Below, piece after piece: positions 7,473 to 14,033 of a stretch of DNA of 14,904 bases. Numbering within the stretch: position 1 is the first letter of the stretch; each line of letters starts with the position of its first letter. The notes below the pieces were generated by a model. The model searched no databases, was not told the origin of the DNA, and worked only from the letters and a program-made list of their open reading frames with translations. The stretch lies in the NCBI GenBank assembly GCA_964489245.1, contig CAZAXU010000045.1:1-14904 (forward strand), in the 5' to 3' direction. The position numbers were made by a program, and so were the translations under genes. Source of the DNA: CAZAXU01 sp964489245 (GTDB taxonomy: Bacteria; Bacteroidota; Bacteroidia; Flavobacteriales; Flavobacteriaceae).

Positions 7473-7565
7473 ATGAATAAGTTCAAATTCAAGAGCAAAG
7501 ATATGTTTGCCAAGCATCCTAAAACAAAAAAAGCCATAATATTTTTTTATACCGTCATAGGCTAA
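7473..7565 (+). CDS. Possible 30-residue basic/hydrophobic peptide upstream of sufB
   Basis: An ATG frame of 30 codons ends just before the sufB promoter. The product has a strongly basic N-terminal half (MNKFKFKSKDMFAKHPKTKK) and a hydrophobic tail (AIIFFYTVIG), so it looks like a small membrane-associated peptide. An A-rich, untranslated-leader-like stretch and the hairpin 7416-7445 precede it. I see no convincing promoter and do not recognise a family. It could be a remnant or chance. Apart from this, the 382-base gap 7258-7639 holds the 18-codon frame, promoters, two palindromes and the hairpin. Confidence 0.25.
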   Translation: MNKFKFKSKDMFAKHPKTKKAIIFFYTVIG

Positions 7566-7605
7566 ATTTATTAAGAATAATTATAAATAGTAGATTATTT
7601 TTTTG

Positions 7606-7613
7606 TACTTTTG
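7606..7613 (+). promoter_or_regulatory. -7 box of the suf operon
   Basis: TACTTTTG matches TAnnTTTG and lies 26 bases upstream of the sufB ATG. Transcription would start at about 7619-7621, at the left edge of the palindrome 7619-7639. No TTTG occurs at the expected -33 distance. Confidence 0.6.
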
Positions 7614-7618
7614 GATCG

Positions 7619-7639
7619 TATTTAAAACGATTCTAAATA
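7619..7639. promoter_or_regulatory. Putative iron-box operator at the sufB start
   Basis: TATTTAAAAC, one central G, then ATTCTAAATA: 8 of 10 positions are symmetric. The right half is the exact reverse complement of the left half-site (TATTTAGAAT) of the feoA and cytochrome boxes. It directly abuts the sufB ATG at 7640 and covers the probable transcription start, so a bound repressor would block the whole operon. Confidence 0.6.
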
Positions 7640-9097
7640 ATGAATTCCAAAGAAGAACAACAAGATAAAATATTGCAGGAAGTCACTGAGCAAGAATATA
7701 AATACGGATTTTCTTCAGATATCGAGATGGACATGTTTCCAAAAGGTTTAAACGAAGATATTGTTACAAAAATCTCTGAGATCAGAGGGGAACCCGAATG
7801 GGTTTTAAATTTCAGGCTCAAAGCATACCGTGCATGGAAAAAAATGGAAAAACCCGAATGGGCACACCTGAAAATTCCGGAAATAGATTTCAACGAGTTG
7901 ATTTATTATGCAAAACCCAAGCCTAAAAAAAAGCTCGAAAGTCTGGATGAAGTTGATCCTGAAATTTTAGAAGTCTATAAGAAACTGGGCATTCCGTTAG
8001 ATGAACAAAAAGCTTTATCCAATGTTGCCGTTGATGCGGTTTTTGACAGCGTATCGGTAAAAACCACTTTTCAAAAAGAATTGAATGAAAGAGGTATCAT
8101 CTTTTGTCCGATTAGTGAAGCTGTGAAAAATTATCCGGAGCTGGTCAAAAAATATCTCGGAAGTGTTGTTCCTTATTCCGACAACTATTATGCTGCGTTG
8201 AATTCTGCCGTATTCACGGACGGTTCATTCGTATACATTCCGAAAGGCGTTAAAAGTCCGATGGAACTGTCCAGTTATTTCAGAATTAATTCCGCCGGAA
8301 CCGGACAATTTGAAAGAACTTTGGTGGTGGTTGAAGAAGGTGGATATGTGAGCTATCTCGAAGGCTGCACTGCACCGCAACGGGATGAAAATCAGCTGCA
8401 TGCTGCCGTTGTTGAACTTATTGCCATGAAAGATGCCGCAATCAAATATTCTACCGTTCAAAATTGGTATCCCGGGGATAAGAATGGAAAAGGCGGTATT
8501 TTTAATTTTGTAACCAAACGCGGCATTTGCAAAGGAAACAACTCCAAAATCAGTTGGACACAAGTCGAAACCGGATCTGCCATCACATGGAAATATCCCT
8601 CAACCATTTTGAAAGGAGACCATTCCGTAGGAGAATTTTATTCGGTTGCAGTCACCAACAACCATCAGCAGGCAGACACGGGAACCAAAATGATTCATAT
8701 TGGAAAAAATAGCAAGAGCACCATTATCAGCAAAGGGATTTCAGCAGGAAAAAGTCAAAATTCTTACCGCGGATTGGTCGATGTGAAACGAAATGCCGTC
8801 AATTCAAGAAACTATTCGGTTTGCGACTCATTGTTGATGGGAGACCAATGCGGTGCACATACTTTTCCATATATCGACATAGAAAATAAATCGTCTGTGG
8901 TGGAACACGAAGCCACCACATCAAAAATATCTGATGAGCAATTGTTTTATTTGCAACAACGCGGATTGGATGAAGAATCTGCCGTCAATATGATTGTGAA
9001 CGGCTATGCTAAAGAAGTGCTCAACCAATTGCCGATGGAATTTGCCGTAGAGGCACAAAAACTTTTGGAAATCAGTTTGGAAGGAAGTGTGGGATAA
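7640..9097 (+). CDS. sufB: Fe-S cluster assembly scaffold protein SufB
   Basis: This 485-residue cytosolic scaffold subunit of the SufBCD complex is where Fe-S clusters are built. Length is normal. The C-terminal beta-helix and helical end carry VCDSLLMGDQCGAHTFPYI (from about 394, Cys395 and Cys404), VEHEATTSKI (from about 421) and DEQLFYLQQRGLDEESAV, all characteristic of SufB and distinguishing it from SufD. The start abuts a putative operator, and upstream in-frame alternatives would run into the promoter. It is the first gene of the operon. Unlike the later genes, it is separated from sufC by 214 bases that hold an interspersed repeat. Confidence 0.96.
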   Translation: MNSKEEQQDKILQEVTEQEYKYGFSSDIEMDMFPKGLNEDIVTKISEIRGEPEWVLNFRLKAYRAWKKMEKPEWAHLKIPEIDFNELIYYAKPKPKKKLESLDEVDPEILEVYKKLGIPLDEQKALSNVAVDAVFDSVSVKTTFQKELNERGIIFCPISEAVKNYPELVKKYLGSVVPYSDNYYAALNSAVFTDGSFVYIPKGVKSPMELSSYFRINSAGTGQFERTLVVVEEGGYVSYLEGCTAPQRDENQLHAAVVELIAMKDAAIKYSTVQNWYPGDKNGKGGIFNFVTKRGICKGNNSKISWTQVETGSAITWKYPSTILKGDHSVGEFYSVAVTNNHQQADTGTKMIHIGKNSKSTIISKGISAGKSQNSYRGLVDVKRNAVNSRNYSVCDSLLMGDQCGAHTFPYIDIENKSSVVEHEATTSKISDEQLFYLQQRGLDEESAVNMIVNGYAKEVLNQLPMEFAVEAQKLLEISLEGSVG

Positions 9098-9187
9098 AAA
9101 GGAAAAAGGAATGTCCCAAGATATAGGTTGAACGTTTTTATAAACAATTAATTCATGAAATATCCATGATTGATAAATTATAATTAA

Positions 9188-9231
9188 GCCTGAAAGAGGC
9201 GAATGTTAACAGCTTCGGGCTAAAAACCCGA
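9188..9231. repeat. Two-hairpin interspersed repeat between sufB and sufC
   Basis: GCCT-gaaag-AGGC (9188-9200) is followed by about 14 bases and then TCGGG-ctaaaaa-CCCGA (9215-9231). From memory, this CCTGAAAG...GGCGAATGTTAACAGC...CGGG...CCCG layout resembles short repeats scattered through many Bacteroidota genomes; this was not searched here. The rest of the gap 9098-9311 is AT-rich without an evident gene. A spaced direct repeat, AACAGATAAAT (9287-9297 and 9303-9313), overlaps the sufC start. Confidence 0.5.
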
Positions 9232-9311
9232 TAAAAAATAAAAAATAGCAACGATAAATATTTTATTGTTTCTATTGCATAGCATAAACAGATAAATAAA
9301 TCAACAGATAA

Positions 9312-10079
9312 ATGAAACCAATATTAGAAATAAAAAACTTACATGCCGAAATTGGCAATAAAGAGATCCTGAAAGGATTAAACTTAAGCATAAAATCCGG
9401 AGAAATCCATGCTATTATGGGACCCAACGGCACCGGAAAAAGCACCTTGGCAAATGTCATCACCGGAAAAGACGGCTACGAAATCACCAAGGGTGAGATT
9501 CTTTTTAAAAACAAAAACATTTTAGATTTGAGCCCCGAAGAACGTGCCTTGGAAGGTATTTTTCTGGGATTTCAATATCCTGTTGAAATTCCCGGAGTCA
9601 GTATGACCAATTTTATGAAAGCTGCCATTGATGCCAAAAGGAAATACAGGGGCACAGACCCCATCAAACCCGGAGAATTTTTAAAACTATATAGAGAAAA
9701 GCAAAAATTCGTAAATATGCCGGACAAAATCAAAAATCGTTCTGTGAATGAAGGCTTTTCAGGTGGAGAAAAAAAGAGAAACGAAATTTTTCAAATGGCA
9801 ATGCTTGAGCCGGAATTGTCTATTCTGGACGAAACCGATTCCGGTTTGGATATCGATGCCCTACGCGCAGTTGCAGAGGGCGTGAACAAATTGCACAACA
9901 AAAACAATTCTTTTTTGGTCATTACGCACTACCAACGTTTGTTAGATTATATTGTTCCCGACTTTGTGCATGTGATGTATGATGGGAAAATTGTGAAATC
10001 AGGCAATAAAGACTTGGCGCTTGAATTGGAAAAGAAAGGCTATGCATGGATAGAAGAATTAAGTCAAAAAACGCTTTAA
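9312..10079 (+). CDS. sufC: Fe-S cluster assembly ATPase SufC
   Basis: This 255-residue ABC-type ATPase drives the conformational cycle of SufBCD; it is cytosolic, not a transporter. Walker A GPNGTGKST (37-45), the Q-loop Gln in GFQYP (86-90), signature FSGGEKKR (149-156) and Walker B LSILDETDSGLD (169-180) are all intact. The Asp-Glu-Thr-Asp-Ser-Gly-Leu-Asp form of Walker B is typical of SufC. The stop codon lies one base before the sufD start. A partial internal promoter cannot be ruled out in the preceding gap, but I see no consensus one. Confidence 0.97.
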   Translation: MKPILEIKNLHAEIGNKEILKGLNLSIKSGEIHAIMGPNGTGKSTLANVITGKDGYEITKGEILFKNKNILDLSPEERALEGIFLGFQYPVEIPGVSMTNFMKAAIDAKRKYRGTDPIKPGEFLKLYREKQKFVNMPDKIKNRSVNEGFSGGEKKRNEIFQMAMLEPELSILDETDSGLDIDALRAVAEGVNKLHNKNNSFLVITHYQRLLDYIVPDFVHVMYDGKIVKSGNKDLALELEKKGYAWIEELSQKTL

Positions 10080-10080
10080 A

Positions 10081-11430
10081 ATGTCAAAAAACAAACTAGA
10101 ACAACAAATTATAGATTTTTTTGAAAAGCAATTTGAAAACAACCCAAGTCAAGATTTTGTTCAAAAAATAAGAAAAGATGCTTTTGAGAATTTCAAGTTG
10201 TCCGGTCTGCCGACAATCAGAAATGAAAAATGGCAAAAAACAAAACTTTCAAAATTTAGCAACCAATATTTTCATCCAAGCATCGGAAATATTTATAAAG
10301 AACAAACTTCTTATATCGATATCTGCAAAGTTCCGGAAATCAGTAGTAAAGATATTGTGTTGATCAACGGAAATTTTGTAGCAGACAAAGAATTGGAGAC
10401 ACTCAAAAACGGGATTATTGTCGGCAGTCTGAAGGCCGCTGCCATAAAATATCCCGAACTGGTTCAGGAATATTTTCATCAACTGATCAAAAATTCCGAC
10501 AACCCGATTGATTATCTGAATACAGCAACTTTTTCAGACGGATTGTTTTTATACGTTCCCAAAAATATCAAAAAATTCAACCTGCAAATCACACACAAAC
10601 TGGATGCAAAAGCAGATGCGCTCGTCAACACCAGAAATTTGATTATTTTAGAAGAAAATGCGCAGATTAATATGATTCAATGTGATGATTCCAATATACA
10701 TCGCAGTCATTTTGCCACATACAATACAGAGATATTCATCAAAAAGAACGCCAAACTAAATTGGTATAAGTATCAAAATATCAACAACTTAAGCGCTTTA
10801 TTAAGCAATAGTTATTATCGTGTGGAAGAAAATGCCGAATTATATTCAAATTTCATAGAACTCAACGGAAAATTGCTCCGCAACGAACAGTTTGCCAACA
10901 TTAGGGGCGAAAATGTAAAAGTGAATTTATACGGCTTATATCTTGTGGACAAAACACAGCAATCCGACAATATAATTCATGTTTCACACAGCTCAAAAAA
11001 CAGTTATAGCAATCAAAAATTTAAGGGGATTCTCGATGACTCATCACACGGATTTTTTAACGGACAGATTTTGGTCAAAAAAAATGCGCAACAAACCAAT
11101 GCATATCAAAAAAACGACAATATTCTTTTAACGGATAAAGCAAAAATCAGTTCGCAACCATTTCTCGAAATCTATGCTGACGATGTTAGTTGCAGTCATG
11201 GCTCCACCACCGGACAAATTGATGAAGACGCTTTGTTTTATATTCGGCAACGCGGCATTTCCAAACGCGATGCACAACTTTTGCAACTCTATGCCTTTGT
11301 TGGCGAAATTATCGACACGATTAAACTTCAAGAGCTTGTTGAACCCACCAAAGATTTGGTTAAAAAAAGGTTGAACGGTGAACTGGATGCTTGTGAAGAA
11401 TGTATTTTGCAATGTGCCACAAAAAGATAA
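10081..11430 (+). CDS. sufD: Fe-S cluster assembly protein SufD
   Basis: This 449-residue SufB paralogue forms the SufBC2D scaffold. The N-terminal helical part includes GLPTIRNEKWQKTKLSKF (42-59), the usual SufD entry motif. A beta-helix core follows, then SCSHGSTTGQIDEDALFYIRQ with Cys371 and His373, the SufD form of the motif in which His is implicated at the SufB-SufD interface. RQRGISKRDAQ and the C-terminal helices complete the protein. Start and length are normal; it is effectively coupled to sufC with a one-base gap. The next gene is sufE, 19 bases on. sufS, commonly found here in Bacteroidota, is missing. Confidence 0.95.
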   Translation: MSKNKLEQQIIDFFEKQFENNPSQDFVQKIRKDAFENFKLSGLPTIRNEKWQKTKLSKFSNQYFHPSIGNIYKEQTSYIDICKVPEISSKDIVLINGNFVADKELETLKNGIIVGSLKAAAIKYPELVQEYFHQLIKNSDNPIDYLNTATFSDGLFLYVPKNIKKFNLQITHKLDAKADALVNTRNLIILEENAQINMIQCDDSNIHRSHFATYNTEIFIKKNAKLNWYKYQNINNLSALLSNSYYRVEENAELYSNFIELNGKLLRNEQFANIRGENVKVNLYGLYLVDKTQQSDNIIHVSHSSKNSYSNQKFKGILDDSSHGFFNGQILVKKNAQQTNAYQKNDNILLTDKAKISSQPFLEIYADDVSCSHGSTTGQIDEDALFYIRQRGISKRDAQLLQLYAFVGEIIDTIKLQELVEPTKDLVKKRLNGELDACEECILQCATKR

Positions 11431-11449
11431 TCATAAAATCTAAAAACCA

Positions 11450-11866
11450 ATGAAATCACTAAAAGAAAAAGAACAAGAATTGCTCGATGATTTTGAAATG
11501 CTTCAAGATTGGAACGAGAAATATAACTACATCATGGATATGGGCACAGAATTGCCCATGATTGACAAGCAAGACAAAACCCCCGAGAATAAAGTAGAAG
11601 GATGTCAATCTGCATCTTGGCTGACTATGAAAAACATCGATGGCAAGCTCTATTTTAAAGGCGATAGCGAAGCTATTCTGGGAAAAGGTGTTATCAGCAT
11701 GTTGCTCAATCTTTTGAATGGTTTTTCTGCAAATGAAATTGCCGATTATGATTTTAATTTGATTAAGCAAATCGATTTGGCAGCACATTTATCACCAACC
11801 AGAAAAATGGGATTGGAAGCCGTGATGAAAAGAATCAATGAACTTGCCAAAAAACAAATACAATAA
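11450..11866 (+). CDS. sufE: Cysteine desulfuration protein SufE
   Basis: This 138-residue sulfur shuttle takes persulfide from the cysteine desulfurase SufS and hands it to SufB. The motif KVEGCQSASWL (48-58) places the acceptor Cys at residue 52, matching the family position near 51, and the length is typical. Its desulfurase partner is not encoded in this window. It lies 19 bases after sufD and 5 bases before the DUF59 gene, so it belongs to the operon. Confidence 0.94.
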   Translation: MKSLKEKEQELLDDFEMLQDWNEKYNYIMDMGTELPMIDKQDKTPENKVEGCQSASWLTMKNIDGKLYFKGDSEAILGKGVISMLLNLLNGFSANEIADYDFNLIKQIDLAAHLSPTRKMGLEAVMKRINELAKKQIQ

Positions 11867-11871
11867 AGAAT

Positions 11872-12198
11872 ATGTCTAAACACAAAATACCAAAAAAAAT
11901 TTTGGAAGATGCCATTGTGCAACAAATGAAACTGGTCTATGATCCTGAAATTCCGGTTGATATCTACGAATTAGGCTTGATTTATGATATCGATATAGAC
12001 AAAGACAACAATGTGAAAATACTCATGACACTCACCGCTCCAAACTGTCCGGTAGCCGACTCGCTTCCCGAAGAAGTCAGAACAAGAGTTGATGCAACCG
12101 CCGGAGTAAAATCAGCTGAAATAGAACTCACGTTTGACCCGCCTTGGTCTAAAGATTTTATGAGCGAAGAAGCAAAATTAATGTTGGGAATGCTTTGA
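11872..12198 (+). CDS. MIP18/DUF59 family Fe-S maturation protein (SufT-like)
   Basis: This 108-residue protein belongs to the MIP18 (DUF59, PaaD) family. The motif VYDPEIPVDIYELGLIYDI (22-40) and the conserved Cys59 in TAPNCPVADSLP are diagnostic. Family members, including SufT of some bacteria, help mature Fe-S proteins after cluster assembly. It is stand-alone, not fused to an ApbC/Mrp ATPase. It is the last gene of the suf operon; the following 565 bases have no gene. I leave the symbol blank because sufT is used for only part of the family. Confidence 0.85.
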   Translation: MSKHKIPKKILEDAIVQQMKLVYDPEIPVDIYELGLIYDIDIDKDNNVKILMTLTAPNCPVADSLPEEVRTRVDATAGVKSAEIELTFDPPWSKDFMSEEAKLMLGML

Positions 12199-12206
12199 GG
12201 GAGTTT

Positions 12207-12408
12207 AAAGTTGAAAGTTTATAAAGTTAGAGTGCCGAAATGATTGCAGATTTAGAAGTAAATCTTGCCTTTAAATTCGTGCATTCGCGGCAAAAAAACT
12301 TCTAAAATATCCAATCGTCAATTTCCAATCTACTAATCGCTTCGTTCAACTTTTCACTTTCAACTTTATAAACTTTCAACTTTATAAACTTTCAACTTTA
12401 TAAACTTT
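12207..12408. repeat. Inverted 22-base repeat with a 16-base triple tandem array
   Basis: Three perfect consecutive copies of CAACTTTATAAACTTT occupy 12361-12376, 12377-12392 and 12393-12408, with a shortened degenerate copy at 12347-12360. The segment 12207-12228, right after the suf operon, is the exact reverse complement of 12362-12383. The ends can therefore pair over about 130 bases. Inside is an imperfect GCAGATTT/AAATCTTGC hairpin (from about 12244) that could help end suf transcription. Similar CTTT-rich arrays are, from memory, common between genes in Bacteroidota. Confidence 0.7.
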
Positions 12409-12422
12409 TTACTTTTTTTGTC

Positions 12423-12462
12423 ATGTCGAGTGATGAAGCTCCGCTTCATTATATCGAGACAT
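12423..12462. repeat. Hairpin repeat with ATGTC/GACAT ends
   Basis: A perfect ATGAAGC-tcc-GCTTCAT hairpin (12433-12449) lies within an outer ATGTC (12423-12427) / GACAT (12458-12462) pair, with TCGA on both sides of the internal loop. A T-rich run precedes it. The TCATGTCGAG...ATCGAGACATC text resembles, from memory, an interspersed repeat of Bacteroidota. It might also act as a processed 3' end for the suf transcript. Confidence 0.5.
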
Positions 12463-12509
12463 CTTTCTACTAATTTCTAAGATTTTTTGGATTATTTGCC
12501 AATAATCAT

Positions 12510-12630
12510 TAATTTCGTTGCGAAATTATAAACATAACCAGTTCTTTTTCTGTGGAATAAGTATGCTTATACAAATTTATTGTATCTTCGTTCAAAATGT
12601 AGAACTGCGTTTAGCAGGGCGTTAGCCATA
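12510..12630. repeat. Palindromic cassette-border element 1, upstream of fic
   Basis: Several stems follow one another: TAATTTCG-ttg-CGAAATTA (12510-12528), CAGTTCT (12539-12545) with AGAACTG (12601-12607), ATAAG/CTTAT (12557-12570) and ATACAA/TTGTAT (12569-12585). The element ends in GCGTTAGCCATA (12619-12630). The last ten bases are the exact reverse complement of TATGGCTAAC (13841-13850) after the fic stop, so fic is bracketed by an inverted repeat. It also carries GTATCTTCG (12582-12590), like GTATCTTTG in element 2. The layout recalls integron attC sites, but the ends (GTTAGCC/GGCTAAC) deviate from the usual GTTRRRY/RYYYAAC core. Confidence 0.5.
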
Positions 12631-12672
12631 ATATCACCACGGAAAAATCACTCTGATAAAAAAAATTAAAAA

Positions 12673-12762
12673 TCTTATCATTAAAAAAAACTATGTAAAG
12701 AAAAATGGATTTTCTTATCATAATACTGTATCTTTGTAAAGAAAAACGGAAAAACTTTACAT
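12673..12762. promoter_or_regulatory. Duplicated operator-like region of fic
   Basis: TCTTATCAT occurs at 12673-12681 and 12713-12721, each followed after 12-13 bases by TGTAAAGAAAAA (from 12694 and 12735), so a block of about 40 bases is imperfectly duplicated. A third, inverted half-site CTTTACA (12755-12761) ends 2 bases before the fic ATG and pairs with the second TGTAAAG. The second half-site overlaps the -7 box. This is a plausible binding region for the winged helix of the Fic protein itself. Confidence 0.5.
12729..12736 (+). promoter_or_regulatory. -7 box of fic
   Basis: TATCTTTG matches TAnnTTTG, 27 bases upstream of the fic ATG. At the -33 distance only a poor match is seen. The last two bases are also the first two of a TGTAAAG half-site, so binding there would block the promoter. 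Confidence 0.6.
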
Positions 12763-12763
12763 A

Positions 12764-13831
12764 ATGAAACCAAATGAATTAATTAAATTACCTATAAAAA
12801 AGGATATTGAAAGTAAAACTATATTAAGAAAAACTGCTTCTGCACATAGAGCACTTGCAGAATTAAAAGGTTTTGTTTCGAGCATTCCAAATGAAAATAT
12901 ATTAATAAACACATTAGGACTTCAAGAAGCAAAAGACAGTTCAGCTATTGAAAATATTATTACTACTCATGATGATATATTTAAAGCTGAATTAAATTTG
13001 GATGGATTTAAATCTTTAAACGCAAAGGAAGTCCAGAATTATATTTCAGCACTCAAAAAAGGATTTTCGCTAATCTCAGAGAACAAAATTCTAACGAACA
13101 ACGATATTATTCAAATTCAATCCGAATTAGAAAAGAACAATGCAGGATTTAGAAAAGTTCCCGGAACAGCTCTAAAAAATGCAACAACAGGAGAAATTGT
13201 TTACACACCGCCACAAGACTATGATACAATTTTAGAACTAATGGTAAATTTGGAGCAATTTATCAATGATGAAACAATGTCAGATTTAGATCCGCTGGTG
13301 AAAATGGGAATAATACATTATCAATTTGAGAGTATTCATCCTTTTTATGACGGAAACGGTCGAACAGGTAGAATTATCAATGTGTTGTATTTAGTAATGA
13401 ACGACTTGTTGGATTTACCAATATTGTATTTAAGCCGATATATTATAGAAAACAAAGGACAATATTACAAACTTCTACAAGAAGTAAGAGAAACGGATAA
13501 TTGGGAGAATTGGATTTTGTATATGCTTAATGCTGTTGAACAGATTTCAAAAGAAACTACTATCTTAATAGGAAAAATAAAAGAATTAATATTTGAATAC
13601 AAGAATTTATTAAGAGATAATTATAAATTTTACAGTCAAGATTTACTCAATAATCTATTTAAGCATCCTTATACAAAAATTGAATTTATAGAAAATGACT
13701 TAGGAGTATCGAGAATAACAGCATCAAAATATCTAAATCAATTGGCAAAAGACGGATTGCTCAAAAAAGAAAAATTAGGAACGGGAAATTATTATATAAA
13801 TGAACGATTGATTGAAATATTGAAAAGGTAA
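12764..13831 (+). CDS. Fic family AMP-transferase with cis-inhibitory helix and C-terminal winged helix
   Basis: This 355-residue Fic protein probably transfers AMP from ATP to hydroxyl groups of target proteins. The catalytic motif HPFYDGNGRTGR (192-203) is complete, including His192. An N-terminal inhibitory motif of the S/T-x-x-x-E-G/N type is present as SSAIEN (59-64, Glu63), making it a class II, self-inhibited Fic like SoFic of Shewanella. The flap region is seen near GTALKNATTGEIVYTPP (134-150). Residues about 295-355 form a winged helix (DLGVSRITASKYLNQLAKDGLLKK), suggesting it binds DNA, likely its own promoter. It needs no separate antitoxin, and none lies alongside. Codon use is AT-richer than in the suf genes, and the gene is bracketed by a 10-base inverted repeat, so recent acquisition is likely. 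The target is unknown. Confidence 0.9.
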   Translation: MKPNELIKLPIKKDIESKTILRKTASAHRALAELKGFVSSIPNENILINTLGLQEAKDSSAIENIITTHDDIFKAELNLDGFKSLNAKEVQNYISALKKGFSLISENKILTNNDIIQIQSELEKNNAGFRKVPGTALKNATTGEIVYTPPQDYDTILELMVNLEQFINDETMSDLDPLVKMGIIHYQFESIHPFYDGNGRTGRIINVLYLVMNDLLDLPILYLSRYIIENKGQYYKLLQEVRETDNWENWILYMLNAVEQISKETTILIGKIKELIFEYKNLLRDNYKFYSQDLLNNLFKHPYTKIEFIENDLGVSRITASKYLNQLAKDGLLKKEKLGTGNYYINERLIEILKR

Positions 13832-13840
13832 ATCAATAAC

Positions 13841-14004
13841 TATGGCTAACATTGTATAACCGTCAATAGCGGTTTTGTGGTTTACCTCGAAGTTAGTATC
13901 TTTGCGCATACAATGGTTCACCTTGCTTACATCTAAATAAAAGGGAATATTATCCCTGTAAATTTATTAAAACAAATGTAAGGGCTCATACAAGTAGTCG
14001 TTAG
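13841..14004. repeat. Palindromic cassette-border element 2, between fic and the DUF695 gene
   Basis: It starts with TATGGCTAAC ten bases after the fic stop and ends with CGTTAG (13999-14004); CTAAC and GTTAG can pair. Inside lie CATTGTAT (13850-13857) with ATACAATG (13908-13915), AACCG-tcaatag-CGGTT (13858-13874), CTTACAT (13926-13932) with ATGTAAG (13976-13982), and within that AGGG/CCCT (13942-13957). Nearly every part of the spacer is self-complementary. A consensus promoter sits inside it. The structure resembles an attC-like recombination site. Confidence 0.55.
13874..13904 (+). promoter_or_regulatory. Consensus promoter inside the spacer, for the DUF695 gene
   Basis: TTTG (13874-13877) is followed after exactly 19 bases by TATCTTTG (13897-13904), a perfect Bacteroidota-type promoter. 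The leader to the ATG at 14034 would be about 120 bases and would contain the CTTACAT/ATGTAAG stem. The cassette-like gene thus appears to bring or meet its promoter in the preceding palindromic spacer. Confidence 0.65.
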
Positions 14005-14033
14005 TAACAATATACAAACTGAAATTAAAGAAA

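Noticed and set aside
12240..12305. Short frame of 21 codons after the suf operon
   Set aside because: It lies entirely in the repeat-rich segment, has no promoter and no recognisable features.
12361..12408. Tandem array that might look like a CRISPR
   Set aside because: The 16-base units are directly adjacent with no unique spacers, and no cas genes are present.
12764..13831. Fic as the toxin of a two-gene toxin-antitoxin pair
   Set aside because: The inhibitory S-x-x-x-E-N motif is within the protein itself, and no small antitoxin frame lies upstream or downstream.
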